A DNA stretch of 64,000 nt, from assembly GCA_034440615.1 (NCBI GenBank), contig JAOTOM010004022.1, forward strand, positions 47,501 through 111,500. The letters are read 5' to 3'. The stretch is from Ashinkailepas kermadecensis (Eukaryota > Arthropoda > Thecostraca > Neolepadidae). Shown here one piece after another: positions 33,568 to 46,430 of the stretch. The notes below the pieces were generated by a model, which worked only from the letters and a program-made list of their open reading frames with translations, made no database searches and was not told the origin of the DNA. Each line of letters starts with the position of its first letter. Positions within the stretch are counted from its first letter, which is position 1. A program made the translations under genes and the position numbers.

Positions 33568-35353
33568 CTGTGTTAATAGCTGTGTTCGGTGGTCTAGCAA
33601 ACTATTTGGGTCGTTTCGCTCTCGAGCCAAGTTTCGCTACAAATGGCTGTTAGTTTTCTGGGTTTTGACACTGGCACATACGCACACTACGTAAATAGTA
33701 CGTTATAATCCCACGTTAACCCCATGCGGCATGTTTCCCCCTCAGCACCCCTTAGAATTCATGAATCCGAATCAAGCTTGGAATGTCAAATTGTCAGCGG
33801 TTGGGTCTTTACTCATTGGATGCACCAAGTTTCATTAACCCTCACAGTGCGGGGGGGACTCATTACTCATTGTGTCGATTTAACCCGCCTGATTTTTGCT
33901 TGAGGAAGTTTATGAATCGTTCACGTTGGCGCTTTGGAATTTGACATACTACCTTACCTTCAGTGACGTCATTTACACGTGCCAAAGTACGCTGCTGTAA
34001 TGTCCACAGTGACTGAGTGTCGAATCAGGAAGCTGTTTAATGATGGCGTCGTACAAAGGTACATTTTTACTGATTGAGGACAGGATAGATACTGCCCAGT
34101 TTTTTCTGAGGAGAAAATATAAGGGTATGATGTTGACCGGCATGAAATTGGCTATCCATATGCATTCTTTTCATTGCCGATCTCGCAACTGTTTGGTGAC
34201 AATCAGTCTGCACTGTGTAATTGGCAGTTTTTTCCTCACCACTGTGGCGTTTCCCCCTTACGGTTAGTTTTTCCTTTCCTAGGCGAAATATAATCAGCAC
34301 ATGAACCAAATGCAATATGCGCTTCAAATCGGTGTCTCGTCTGGTTGCCGATATCTAGCTTTAGTCGTGAAAAAATGATCCGAAACAGCATATTTCACCA
34401 TTTAGCCAACTGTGGGGGCTCCGTGGCATGTGCGTGGTGCAGAGGAGAACAGTGAAACTGACGCGATTCCCTTTCCAATTCACTACAACAGAGTGGCAAC
34501 TTCATGCCGCTGTGTCCGATTGTTGCCGCATTATTGCCGTTGTAATGAACACTTGTTTGCGCAGTATTATTCGACTGCGTTTTCTCCTCCTTCCCCGTGT
34601 GCCAGCAATGGCGCTCGGTGGACCGCAGAACGACCGCTTAACGAGTTTCAATGGACTTGGAACTTGGTTTGTCACCGTTCTAGCCCACTCCAAGTATGTG
34701 GGCAACATGTCATGAAAAGTAAACTCGTACGTTCGGAGAAAAGTTGCGGACACACGCTACATATATAGTATATATGATAGGATGCCTTTTGTTCATCGTT
34801 AGCCAGTATATTTCTAGCGTGATAGTTGTCACCTACACATGCCCGTCCTGATGCGGATGCGGGCCATGACTATATCTATGGTGTTGCGTTGTGTGCTCAC
34901 ACCCACTGACTGTCGAATTTAGAGGAAGGGGGTGGGGAAATGTGTGACGTTCGCCATGTTAAAGAACCTCAGTCTGATTGACGACTCTAATCTGCCCTCA
35001 TTTTTTGTCGAGTTGCACGCCTCTCCCTCTCGTTCCTCGTCTGCACCCCGAACAGATTGACTAAAGGTGTGGTGTCCTGCCCGTAATTACGAACAAAACC
35101 GAAGGTTGAGGGGGGAGAGGACATCGACGCACCCATAAAATCACGACACAGGCATTCAGGAACGGTTTTGCATGTCTTCTGTTCCCTCTATGGCGTTATG
35201 TTTTAGAGGTTTGACGATATATTTCAGTGGTGTTTCTTTCTTCACCGCACATTTCTTTTTCGGCGGGGATGTGAGTGCCTCACGTGGCTTTTTCTAATGC
35301 CAATTTCTCAGAGATACGTGTATGTTCGAATTTGTTATTCAGCCTGTGCTAGG
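33568..35353. other. Unique DNA, no gene recognised
   Basis: No array, transposon end or exon could be supported. Confidence 0.3.
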
Positions 35354-35362
35354 CATGCAGCT

Positions 35363-36436
35363 GGGAGGGTCTACGATGCCCACTTTTTGCCCGATGTACG
35401 ATCTCAGTGATTACGAAGTGGATGTCGATGAAAGGCGCAGTAATAGATGTCTTTTAATTAATGTAGTGGTTTTGACCTACAACCGTTATGCATATTTTCT
35501 TTCAAATGTCTTTAAATCGCCCCCAAATGGCGTTGAAACGCTGTAATCACAACGATAGAAAATGCCCGATGGACGATCTCAGTAATTACTGCACCGATTT
35601 TCATGAAAATGGCTCCAAAATAAACTTCGACACCGATTTTGGGCCCATTGAGTTACTTCCAGCCGATATAGTTAGGTGCAAAGCCACGAAATGAGGGATT
35701 GAAATTCGAGATTTGTCCGATGGACGATCCACGAAAGTAAGTTATAGAATTTCGCCAAACACACACTAATTAATGTGTTTTCACTGTATTAGATCAGTTG
35801 AAGCAGTTACGATAAAAATTAACATGAAATATGAAATATACTCTTAACACGGAAGTCAGTACAACCGTGAACCAAGCTTTCAGTCATCCTACAAATCTAT
35901 CACCCATCTCTAATTGAATTGTGTTGTAACCCATATCTAATTGAATTGTGATGTGATGGATTTCTACATTTCATATGTTATTTTTCTCTTGACTGCCTCA
36001 ACTAATCTAATGCGGTGAAAAGACATTAATCAGTGTGTGTTTGGCTCAATTATGTAACTTACTCTCGTAGATCGTCCGTCGGGCGAATCTCGAATTTCAA
36101 TCCCAATTTCGTGACTTTCTACCTATTTATATCGGCTGAAAATGACTCAAATGGCCCAAAATCGATGTCGAATTTTATTGTAGTGCCATTTGCAGTGAAA
36201 ATCGGTGCAGTAGTTACTGTGATCGTCCATCGGGAATTTTATACTGTTTTGATTACAGCGCTTCACGCCATTTGGGGGAAATTTATAGACATTTGAAGGA
36301 AAATATTCATTACGGTTGTAGGTCAAAATCACTACATTACTTAAAAGACATCTATTACTGCACCTTTCATCGACATCCACTTCGTAATTACTGAGATCGT
36401 CCATCGGGCAAAAAAGTGGGCATTATAGACCCTCCC
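35363..36436. mobile_element. Foldback (long inverted repeat) transposon, 1,074 bp, with 9-bp target duplication
   Basis: The left half (35,363 to about 35,845) is the reverse complement of the right half (about 35,955 to 36,436), roughly 80-90 % identical by eye over nearly 500 bp. The extreme ends both read GGGAGGGTCTA inward. CATGCAGCT flanks the element exactly at 35,354-35,362 and 36,437-36,445. Within each arm the motif CCGATGGACGATC recurs three times (about 35,390, 35,565 and 35,717 on the left, mirrored near 36,078, 36,222 and 36,395). The centre carries an AT-rich direct repeat, ATCTAATTGAATTGTG, twice. There is no transposase. Long inverted repeats with internal subrepeats and 9-bp duplications are known from Drosophila foldback elements and Mutator-like elements; assignment to that group is inference. 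Confidence 0.88.
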
Positions 36437-36445
36437 CATGCAGCT

Positions 36446-37440
36446 TGCGAAATCACCGACCGACCGACACACCTGAGTGCCACGAAGGCGTCAAGTCAAC
36501 GATATACTTCAGCAGTGATAAATTATTCGTGAAATAGGGTGGAATATACCACGCTCTGAGCACTGAATAGACATCTTTTTCAAGGATGTATCGGCACCAT
36601 GCTTGTTGATGTGAGCTTATGAAGTTGATGTGAGCTTATGAAGTGTCTCCATGATTCGTTCATGTGAGTATTTTGCGTATAAGCAGCATGGTTATGCTCA
36701 CCATTACGGACTGATTACGCAAGCATCTCGTGACACAACTCAAGATGCAGAGATTGTCTATGACGTGGGGTGTGAGTGAAATAATGCGATATGTTGATAA
36801 CATGGCATTGAAATTGTTATCGTTAACATCTGCCCCCACCATTGACCACAAATCTATCCTTTCTTTGTAAATATCTGTGAGTTATACCCAGACTGTCCAT
36901 AACAGCCACTGTACGTGGAGGGCATGTATCGTGAAATAAATAAATAGGTGGGCACCTATGTTAGGTATATATTAGGTGTCTCCAAAATTAAACCAAAAAC
37001 ATGCACTATTGGCTCAAATGAAAGTTGAAGGACTGAAACGATATTTTAATTGGCATGCTTCCATGGCAGATTTCTATGTCCCACTGTACTCGTTTCGACA
37101 TCTCACACCTAACGAAAAACCATTATTTCATATTTGTATACTTGTTTTCAAAAAGTTATCAATAATACACAAAATATTTGATAATATATTTCATATTCAT
37201 CATTTTAACTTCAGTGCCTGAATACAATCGTTGCACATGGGTGTGGTGCGTGGCTAGGCAATTGCAATGTAGCTCGAAGCATTTCAGTGCACCCAACCCT
37301 GAAGAGATGCAGCCTAGCGGTGCCCAGTCATGCCCTATCCAGCAGGGCGCCTCGCTGGAGCTCCGTAACTCTACCAGCTGGCAGTCGCTCTCTACTGCTC
37401 TACTGCACGTAATGTTGGTGTAAATAGCGCGGCTTGGCCG
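36446..37440. other. Unique AT-rich DNA, no gene recognised
   Basis: A 19-21-bp direct duplication containing GTTGATGTGAGCTTATGAA lies at about 36,604-36,642. Nothing else was recognised. Confidence 0.4.
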
Positions 37441-37474
37441 AGCCGTCTGTTTGCATTATGGTGATTGGTGTGGG

Positions 37475-37860
37475 CATGCGCGATACCTTCACCTCACCCT
37501 CCTCTGGATCGCTGGACACAAGGGTATCCCGGGAAACGAGCGAGCGGACGGCCTTGCCCGTGTGGTAATTGTCCTCCCTCCGAATGATTGTGCCCCAGTG
37601 CCCCCCCTCCCGGGATCTCATTTCCTTCGTTAATATGTTATTTCACAAGTATGTCCAGGCCTGCTGGACACACAACACCTCACACTTACACCATATCAAA
37701 CCTACACTCATCAAGTGGCCCTCAGCCCACCGACACACACGCCTAGACGAGGCGGTCCTAGCGCGTCTACGCCGGGGTCATACCAAATTAACACACAACA
37801 TCTTCATGGGCGTCAAATGACCCTGTAGTCGGCGCGCTCTTAAACCCAAATAATAAATCA
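37475..37860 (+). pseudogene. LINE 3' end: RNase H domain relic, C-terminus and tail
   Basis: HLTLLWIAGHKGIPGNERAD at about 37,490-37,549 is the last part of a retrotransposon RNase H domain; the final Asp is a conserved active-site residue. After a frame change near 37,620 comes the typical C-terminal block following RNase H in such elements. It contains IKPTLIKWPSAHRHTRLDEA and LARLRRGHTKLTHNIFMG, ending at a stop at 37,818. A tail GGCGCGCTCTTAAACCCAAA follows at 37,831 and runs into TAA/ATCAATAAATC repeats, the form expected at a LINE 3' end. The upstream reverse transcriptase and the first part of RNase H are missing. Orientation is plus. Confidence 0.85.
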
Positions 37861-37904
37861 ATAAATCACTACATCTTCCATCAACCACGCCACACTCCCC
37901 GGGA

Positions 37905-37930
37905 GTGCTACACACTCCCCTGTGTAGCAC
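37905..37930. repeat. Perfect hairpin, 10-bp arms and 6-nt loop
   Basis: GTGCTACACA and TGTGTAGCAC flank CTCCCC, about 45 bp after the LINE tail. Confidence 0.75.
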
Positions 37931-40900
37931 ACATGCAGTCCGCACTACCGTTGCGCACATTTTACTTACAAACCTAGTATATACTCCTCATCGTCTCTCC
38001 ATTCTTTAGTACTCTATCAAAACTCATACGCAGATGTCGCTTCGTACTCTACTCGGGGCTAACCACCCGGTCCTCCTCGAGCTACTTTTCCGCTTTTCAT
38101 ATGATACCAAGTTTTCCGAATTGATCTGATTTTCTGCCTGCACTCTACCTGGCTCGTGCTGATTTGATGCGAAGTTAAAAGATATAAGGCACGCGCTACA
38201 CGCTGCCTCTCTTCCACTCCTGATTCGCATAACACACACACATATAGGTTATTTTCCAACAGGCAGGAAGGGGCCGATCCAAGTTAGCAAAAATTGACGG
38301 CTACCCCATAGTTTGCGCTTGGTTTTTTACTTTCGGGTTTTCCAAGCAGCTTGGCTTTTCTACCTACGATTTTTTTACCAAGCTTTAACTAAAACACACA
38401 TCGGCACATCCAAGATTGTGTCCGGTCGCCTACGACTCGCCCTGGGCGACGGACATTCGCTTCGTCTCAGGTCGCGGGTGGCTAGCGGAGCCTGATCCGG
38501 GGCAATGATGCTGGCCACCCTCCAAATGTTCTTTAGTGTATGAATGCCTGTATGTCTGTATGTACTGTATGTATTGTATCATATGTATGTACCCCACCCC
38601 TTACGCCACTTTTCTTGTTTCCCGGCGTTCCCCTACTTTCCTTTCTTGATTGCCTGATACCGGATGCCACATAAGCCGGTTTAACGTAGTCCTCTCTCTA
38701 ACGTATCACTCCTCTAGCGGATGGCACTTTGCCTCTGCTAAGGAAAAAAAGAAAAAATGGTTCACACAGTCTCCCCGGTTCCATCCACATTAACACTTGC
38801 TGTACTGGTAACCCGCTACACCCTCGAGTCGCATGCAATATATTATGAATAACCCGCAAATTACACTCCAATAGTGTAAAATGTTCCGTGCTCCGGAAGC
38901 GTTAAGTACTTTCAAGTTTCAAGCCATCGGCCATAACCCCGGATCGTGGGTGGAGCCAAAAGGGCGGCTGTGGAAGATTCCATACCAATATCTTTCAATT
39001 GTATAATGGGACCAGTGGGCGTTAACGAGAAAGAGTGGCCTTCTCAGACCGCTTTTCTATTGGAATGCTTTTCTGACTGCTACACCGGTGCATCCGGTGA
39101 CGCATGTCTACCGAGGCGTGCCATTGCTTCACACCGGACAATCGGTGATAGGTGGATAGGCATGGAATTCCACACACAGTGATTGCGAAATTGTGCCTTC
39201 TCCATTCGCTCGGTCTTAGTACAGGTCAGCACGCAATAGTGAAGCCTCAGACTCGCAATGGTTGAAAACCCAATGGCGGGGCTGTCATTTCCTTTCCAAG
39301 AAGCAGCGCGCAGTTCACGAGTGTTGTCCGAAAGTACCTAGTTCCTTTTGTGTTGCATATTTTGTGCCTGCTGCATCTCGAACGCATCCCGCTGCCATGG
39401 TACCGCCCACTGATGTCGTGGGGCCGTAAAATTAAACCACTTCCCCGTTCAATTCCTGTTCAGGGGCGTGCGTGGCCGCGGCGGCTTCCACCAACATCTA
39501 AAAAGCGTCATAGAATGGTGGCGACAGATGGACGATATCGCCTCGCCAGGTATCAACAGGTCCCAGCGACACGAGAATAGCAGACCGGCACCAGATCCTG
39601 CACTGCGCCCTGCACCGTGATATCGTAAAAATAAAGTATCCAAATGTGACCAATGTGATCTTTCATGACACGTCGATGGCGTTGTTGTGTTCACCGAACA
39701 AAGTGCTTTCAAACGACACCCATATCGAATACCTTCACTAATGCACACCTCGCTTCAGCTTAAGGGCAGGCCGTTGATTCATATGTGATCACTGTGATCT
39801 CTGATGCAACTAAGCCTGATATAATCGTGATCTATCAGCAAGGGGCTTTACAATGCGATCAATGCCGACCATTTCTTCAATGCACACAACTGCACTGTAT
39901 CGAAGTCAAATCACTGACCCACGTATGGCCTTCTTGACCTCTGGCGTTTTCGACAATATGACCATCGTGCTGAATGGCCGAGTAGCTTTTAAATAGCACC
40001 CATATCGGCTATGCTAGTCGCGTAATATACCATTATCTTGAGCTCATGTCAGCCCTTGACATTTGGCCTCTGCGACCAATTATGGATTGGTCTTTACCAC
40101 AAAGCATTTCGTCGTCAGATAGACAATTGATTGGGCACCCATCAGCTAAAAAATTAAGAATACCAAAATTGGACTTTCTTAATAGGTCACGAGGTCAATG
40201 AAACGTCACGAGGACCTGAGGTCAAATGCTGACGTCAGAAAGCCACACTTATTTGTATTGCGTTTGTCAGATCTATCCTCTTTCAAGTGGTATGTAGATA
40301 TGGTAAGACGACTGATTCCACTAAAAACCTACAAATAATTTTATATATGCGTTTTCTCCGTGAACCCACATTTTGATTCTGTATCTCGTGACCCCTTTGA
40401 TCTAGAACACCGGTGTAGGATCGCAAGATTAGTTGGGGGGTGGGGCTCAGCCCTGTGTCGATCAACCTAGGGTACCCCCAAATACGAACTTCTCCCCGAA
40501 TTTGGGCCACTTTATTTTACCATCTTGAAAATAAACATTAATTTCATAACTATTCTTTTCCTTTTTCCAGTTTTACACGAACTTAGCCTATTCGGGGACA
40601 AAGCAATCATGAAATGGCTACTCGAAAATCTACTACCGAATATGGAGAATCCACCTAGTGCCGAAACGACTTCTTCCCCTTTCGCTTCGCATTGTCCCTC
40701 ATTATTGTTTTGGCATTTATATATGCTACTCCAAATTTCCGTCCATCAAAATGGATTAAAAACAGTACGAAAAGAAACAACATGTAACCATCATAGCAAA
40801 CTCCATATTGCGATCAGTGCTAAATAACCAGTGTGATTATCCATTTGAGATAACTTAAAACAGGATTATTTGTGCTATTTCAATTTATCACAGAGGACAG

Positions 40901-42898
40901 TCACCACAAATTACTAAGGAATACTTAGAAGAAACGCTAGAATACTGTCACCACTCCTTACATTTTTTTGGCAATCTTTTACCTACCTACGTTGAACACG
41001 AATAGCATGTCGTATTCGACATTTATGCAGCATTGCTTGAATTTTTTCATGGGTTTGACTTTCAAAGTTGGGGGGGGGGGGGCTGAAGCCCTCCTAACTG
41101 AATAGGATCCTACACCCCTGACCTAGAAGCTAAATAATATCAGAATCGTAATCTGGTCCGTTTTCATCAAAATCGTAGGTGTAAACAATTTGGGATCTAC
41201 CTTCGTGATTTGTTCTGGAATCGCCGTAAGACAATTGGAATGGGGTGCACTCGAGTGTCCCTGGATGTACGCCCTTTCCAGTCTGAGCGGTACCGCATCC
41301 CAATGCTGGACTCCTTTCAGGTCCCAGGGAGAGAACACACACCCGCTGAGGACCTGCTCGTGAATAGTGGATGGGAAACACCTCATGTACTATCGTTTAT
41401 AATTTCTGCCGCTAGATGTCTCTACTAGGCAACGGCCGCTTGGCGCGACTGCATGTCGGCTCGTTTACAGTCGTCTGCACACAGCTGATTAGATTTAGAG
41501 ATACGTCTGTCTGTGCAGTGTGCTGTGTGCCATTTTCCACAGTTACAGTGGAATGTTGCATGTTGCACGGGAATTTTCTCCAGCCGAGCGGCGGTTGGCG
41601 GTTCAGCCGTGAGTAAGCGGCCGTCCAAGGCCTGAGCTTTCAAGTGTGGGACGCTTTTCGAAAATCTTCCCACTGCGCCGGCCGGGAGCAGTCCACGTTC
41701 AGCGGCGTCGGGTGTCGACGGTGTTTTCTGTTGCATCAAACTGTTCCCACGGCGCACCAACTGTGCAGTGTTCCGAGGTTGTTCGGGCGGAGTTGCGCTC
41801 GGTATGGGCGATCTGGTCCACTGGACGGCAGCTCGAGCGGTCCGGCAGGCAGGCTGGCCGTCATGACCTGGCACGTGGCGAGCCGGAATACCGCACATTT
41901 GGCTCGCACGATTTCGTGTTTTAGCGGATGCTGTTGTGAATGGTCCATGGCAGTAGTGGAAACTCGGGAAGATTATTGATGTTGCGGAGGTCCCAAAAAT
42001 TTCACTTATTTCAATGCACCGCCCATAGGTCCCATGTTGGAATACATTTAGTTGGTGTTGCAACGGCAACACTATTGTGCAGTATTGTGTAAGCCGACAT
42101 GTGCCCATGGCCGCGGGGCACTGAACTGGACCTGTGCTCCCTTAAATTCAGATCATCCAGCGATTTTGCATCCAAGACGACGTCGATGCCGGCACTTAGA
42201 AGGGCAGGAACCTCACTCATCATATCATTATGCCGGAACGTAACGGATTCGTTATTTACCGGCAGTGTCGCCCCCATTTTCACCCTCTAGTTCCGTTGTT
42301 CGATTTACGCCGACACAACAACGGCGTGTCGACTACACGACCAAAGGCGTGTCCAGTCGATTGTCTGCTGTGAAATGCTCCGGTGGAATAAAGACAATTG
42401 TGTGGAGTTCTCAGCAACTCGACTTTGGGCGGTGCGCTGAGAAGCTTAAGCTGCTACCCCTCTCATTAAATTGATCTAGAAATGAGGAATGCAGCAAGAC
42501 ACCAATTTTCCATGAAATCCTATCATATTGAAGAGGTACATGGCTCCGTTGGCCTCCCGCCGCCCGCTGGGTCCGCTCCTGCTCCTGCTCCTGCTTCTGC
42601 TCCTGATCCTGATCGGAGTGGTCCAGAATGCACTTACAAATGTAAAGCAATTACACTAATCGCTCCGCGTCCACAAATCTTTCAACAACATCCTTTTAAT
42701 TCCTAGTTCGGCTTAGCAACCCCCAGACTTTGTGGAGGCCATGATATAGTTCCAACACGCATCATCAATGAACTGTAACAATCTTGTTACCGGCTTCGTC
42801 TCCAAGGAAATTGTCCATCTGCAATAAAACTTAACTTAACCGCCAATTGTCGCAAAATGATCCCGCACAGCAAAGTGTAGATGTGGGCGTAGTGTGGC
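37931..42898. other. Unique DNA, no gene recognised
   Basis: About 5 kb without tandem arrays. A 14-base G run lies near 41,070. CCTACACCCCTG at about 41,110-41,120 resembles a hAT-like right end, but no matching left end or duplication was found. The long minus-strand frame at 41,425-42,108 (227 codons) has no recognisable domain. A (GCTCCT)n stretch lies at about 42,576-42,612. Confidence 0.35.
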
Positions 42899-43197
42899 CG
42901 CCCGTCTGCGCTGGGCGGCAGCCGTCTGTCTCGTGTCTGCGCTGGGCGGCAGCCGTCTGTCTCGTGTCTGCGCTGGGCGGCAGCCGTCTGTCTCGTGTCT
43001 GCGCTGGGCCGCAGCCGTCTGTCTCGTGTCTGCGCTGGGCGGCAGCCGTCTGTCTCGTGTCTGCGCTGGGCGGCAGCCGTCTGTCTCGTGTCTGCGCTGG
43101 GCGGCAGCCGTCTGTCTCGTGTCTGCGCTGGGCCGCAGCCGTCTGTCTCGTGTCTGCGCTGGGCCGCAGCCGTCTGTCTCGTGTCTGCGCTGCACAG
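42899..43197. repeat. 31-bp minisatellite, about 9.5 copies
   Basis: The unit GGGCGGCAGCCGTCTGTCTC followed by GTGTCTGCGCT repeats every 31 bp. GGGCCGCAGCC variants mark copies near 43,007, 43,131 and 43,162. Frames on both strands are artefacts. Confidence 0.97.
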
Positions 43198-43239
43198 CCA
43201 GTCAGGTTTGGCGACGTCCACATCGTGTGGCGGCTAGCT

Positions 43240-44045
43240 GGCGCCTGTCATGGCCGGCCGGACGGTGACTGGTGGATAGTCTGGTCTGCCGGACAGTGAC
43301 TGGTGGATAGTCTGGTCGGCCGGGCAGTGACTGGTGGATAGTCTGGTCGGCCGGGCAGTAACTGGTGGATAGTCTGGTCGGCCGGGCAGTAACTGGTGGA
43401 TAGTCTGGTCGGCCGGGCAGTAACTGGTGGATAGTCTGGTCGGCCGGGAAGTAACTGGCGGATAGTCTGGTCCGCCGTGCAGTAGCTGGTGGATAGTCTG
43501 GTCGGCCGGACAGTGACTGGTGGATAGTTTGGTCTGCCCGGGCAGTTACTGGTGGATATTCTGGCCGGCCGGGCAGTAACTGGTGGATAGTCTGGTCCGC
43601 CGTGCAGTAGCTGATGGATAGTCTGGTCGGCCGGGCAGTGACTGGTGGATAGTCTGGTCGGCCGGGAAGTAACTGGTGGATAGTCTGGTCCGCCGCGCAG
43701 TAGCTGGTGGATAGTCTGGTCGGCCGGACAGTGACTGGTGGATAGTCTGGTCTGCCCGGGCAGTTACTGGTGGATATTCTGGCCGGCCGGGCAGTAACTG
43801 GTGGATAGTCTGGTCCGCCGTGCAGTAACTGGTGGATAGTCTGGTCGGCCGGGCAGTGACTGGTGGATAGTCTGGTCGGCCGGGTAGTAACTGGTGGATA
43901 GTCTGGTCTGTCGGGCAGTTACTGGTGGATAGTCTGGCCGGCCGGACGGTGGCTGGTGGGTAGTCTGGCCGATGGGACGATGGCTAGTGGATAGTCTGGT
44001 CGGCCGGGCAGTGACTGGTGGATAGTCTGGTCGGCCGGACGGTGG
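43240..44045. repeat. Second 31-bp minisatellite, about 25 copies
   Basis: The unit ACTGGTGGATAGTCTGGTCG followed by GCCGGGCAGTG repeats every 31 bp or so, with GTCCGCCGTGCAGTAG and GTCTGCCCGGGCAGTTAC variants. A block of several variant units at about 43,455-43,600 recurs at about 43,670-43,830. The array begins about 45 bp after the previous one but its unit is unrelated. It ends close to a (GCCGA)5 run at 44,079-44,108. Confidence 0.96.
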
Positions 44046-44108
44046 CTGTAATCTGCCAACAACGCTTCACCGAGTGCCGAGCCAAGCCGAGCCGAGCCGA
44101 GCCGAGCC

Positions 44109-45635
44109 GCGTCAGGACGTGTGTGACCGGGCCGGCTCTGACCTGGGACGAGTCATGGACTGGCAGCGCGCTGACTCAGCGGCCGGGATGGACGGCGGGG
44201 CTAACTCGGCCACGCCATGTAGGGTTAGCCGCAGGCCGCCTTCTCGGAATGCTGCTTTCTGAGCTTGAGCAGCTACCCGGCAACAAGTGTACCCAGCCTT
44301 TCTGCTGACTTGCTCGCGAGGTCTGCTCAAGGCAGTGTCGCTTGCGAATCCGGTTGTGACCTTGTGAAGTGCGTCCACTGTCGTACTGATCTTTATTCTG
44401 AGGGTGTAGCGAAGAGTGCCAGTGAAGTATTAAGTCAGATGATCGATGCGGGTTCGCACCCCACGTGCTCGGTTCTACCGTGCTGACATGTGTGCTCGTA
44501 CCGCCTGTGGATGCGGACGGCTGCGGCGCACCATGGTCGCCATGTCCGGCCTTGTAGATGGATGCGTCTTGTCGAAAGATCAGTCGCGATGTGGCCGATT
44601 TGCGGCGAATTCTGTCTGGGTTAGACGCTGCCGACCATGGTTACCACGGCAACTACCATGTTTCGTTAGGTTCTGTCATCCATCATCACTACACTTCAAA
44701 TGTATGATGGTGTTGGAGCTATGCGGCAGGTGGAACCACTCGCGCTTCGTGCCAGCTTATAAACCTCATTCGTTTCGGTGGTCTATCTATGGCTGCCTCG
44801 GCATGCATATGAAATATCAAGTTGAGGAATATTTGTGCCAAGCGGTGTGACACCAGTTTGAAACACTTATCCGCATTACGTCCGGAACGGCCTAATATAT
44901 CAAATATATACTGGATATGTTCAATATTGCGTAATTCTTGAAGCTTTGGTCGACCAATGCATATTGAAGTGGAAACGTGGAGATTATAGGTGGGCCTACA
45001 GTTGGTGTGTGAATAAGCGTTCAGGGTGCAGGGTGTCGGTGTATCATTTAGTCATTACAAGTCTTCCTTGTGCCGCCCGAAACGTTCATCTTTAGACCCG
45101 AACAGCCCAGAACAAAGCGGCATTAATTTACCTCTTCACTGTCATGGTCTGGTAAGAGCCGGTCGTTGCCCATCCCCCCCGTAAATTTACGATATTTTAG
45201 GAGCGGTGTGCACGCTTTCGAGCCCTTGTACCGGCTCTTGTCTAGGATCCATAAAGTAGAGAACCTCGTTCCAAATGGCCGTCCATGATGGACGCAATAC
45301 GTGGGCAAAAAACGACGCAATGTCTGTTACCAATTGCGGAGTCTCGAAGGCTGTGCCAGGCGTCCGGCGAGACGGGCGTTTTGGTGTTGGACGGCTGAGA
45401 GGCTGCTTCGCAGCCAGAAGCTCATTCGGTAGGTCGTCGTAAGGATGCGGTCAGCACCATGCTGTGAAGGGCGGGCGGCTGCCGGGCACCTCAGCCGTTC
45501 GAAGGGCGTGACATCTGACAGGCAAGTCCGTTGTCAGGAGGCGTCACTGTCTAGCTCAGCTCAGGGCCTGGTCCCTCGAATCTGCCTGGTGTTCGCGTCT
45601 TACCGCCTTGTCTCAGTCGCGCTGTCCTAGGATGA
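44109..45635. other. Unique DNA, no gene recognised
   Basis: GCGGGTTCGCACCCC near 44,449 resembles a tRNA T-arm, but no other arm could be built around it. No exon supported. Confidence 0.3.
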
Positions 45636-45976
45636 GGTCAGCCTCGGAGCAAGGCCCGGCCGTGTGGCTGCCGGTGGAGGTGTGTCGCCCTGGGCCGAGG
45701 TCAGCCTCGGGGCAGGACCCGGCCGTGTGGCTGCCGGTGGAGGTGTGTCGCCCTGGGCCGAGGTCAGCCTCGGAGCAAGGCCCGGCCGTGTGGCTGCCGG
45801 TGGAGGTGTGTCGCCCTGGGCCGAGGTCAGCCTCGGGGCAAGGCCCGGCCGTGTGGCTGCCGGTGGAGGTGTGTCGCCCTGGGCCGAGGTCAGCCTCGGG
45901 GCAAGGCCCGGCCGTGTGGCTGCCGGTGGAGGTGTGTCGCCCTGGGCCGAGGTCAGCCTCGGGGCAGGACGCGGCC
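45636..45976. repeat. 63-bp minisatellite, about 5.4 copies
   Basis: GGTCAGCCTCGGRGCARG occurs every 63 bp from 45,636 (45,699, 45,762 and onward). The period is 21 codons and lacks stops in several frames, which creates long but meaningless frames. It runs directly into the 56-bp array. Confidence 0.96.
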
Positions 45977-46430
45977 GTGTGGCTGCCGGTAGATACGTGT
46001 CGCATCGTCCGAGTGGCGTGGCGGCTGTCGCTGTGTGGCTGCCGGTAGATACGTGTCGCCTCGTCCGAGTGGCGTGGCGGCTGTCGCTGTGTGGCTGCCG
46101 GTAGATACGTGTCGCCTCGTCCGAGTGGCGTGGCGGCTGTCGCTGTGTGGCTGCCGGTAGATACGTGTCGCCTCGTCCGAGTGGCGTGGCGGCTGTCGCT
46201 GTGTGGCTGCCGGTAGATACGTGTCGCCTCGTCCGAGTGGCGTGGCGGCTGTCGCTGTGTGGCTGCCGGTAGATACGTGTCGCCTCGTCCGAGTGGCGTG
46301 GCGGCTGTCGCTGTGTGGCTGCCGGTAGATACGTGTCGCCTCGTCCGAGTGGCGTGGCGGCTGTCGCTGTGTGGCTGCCGGTAGATACGTGTCGCCTCGT
46401 CCGAGTGGCGTGGCGGCTGTCGCTGTGTGG
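45977..46430. repeat. 56-bp minisatellite, about 8 copies
   Basis: GTGTGGCTGCCGGTAGATAC occurs every 56 bp from 45,977 (46,033, 46,089 and onward). The copies are almost identical. The first 14 bases of the unit, GTGTGGCTGCCGGT, also occur inside the neighbouring 63-bp unit. Confidence 0.97.

Noticed and set aside
41060..41128. hAT-like MITE ending CTACACCCCTG at 41,120
   Set aside because: A plausible right end, but no left end or duplication could be located.
41425..42108. 227-codon minus-strand frame as a gene
   Set aside because: Normal composition but no domain I recognise and no supporting splice or promoter context; kept only as unique DNA.
44440..44480. tRNA or SINE B box at GCGGGTTCGCACCCC
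   Set aside because: No D-arm, anticodon arm or acceptor stem could be placed around it.
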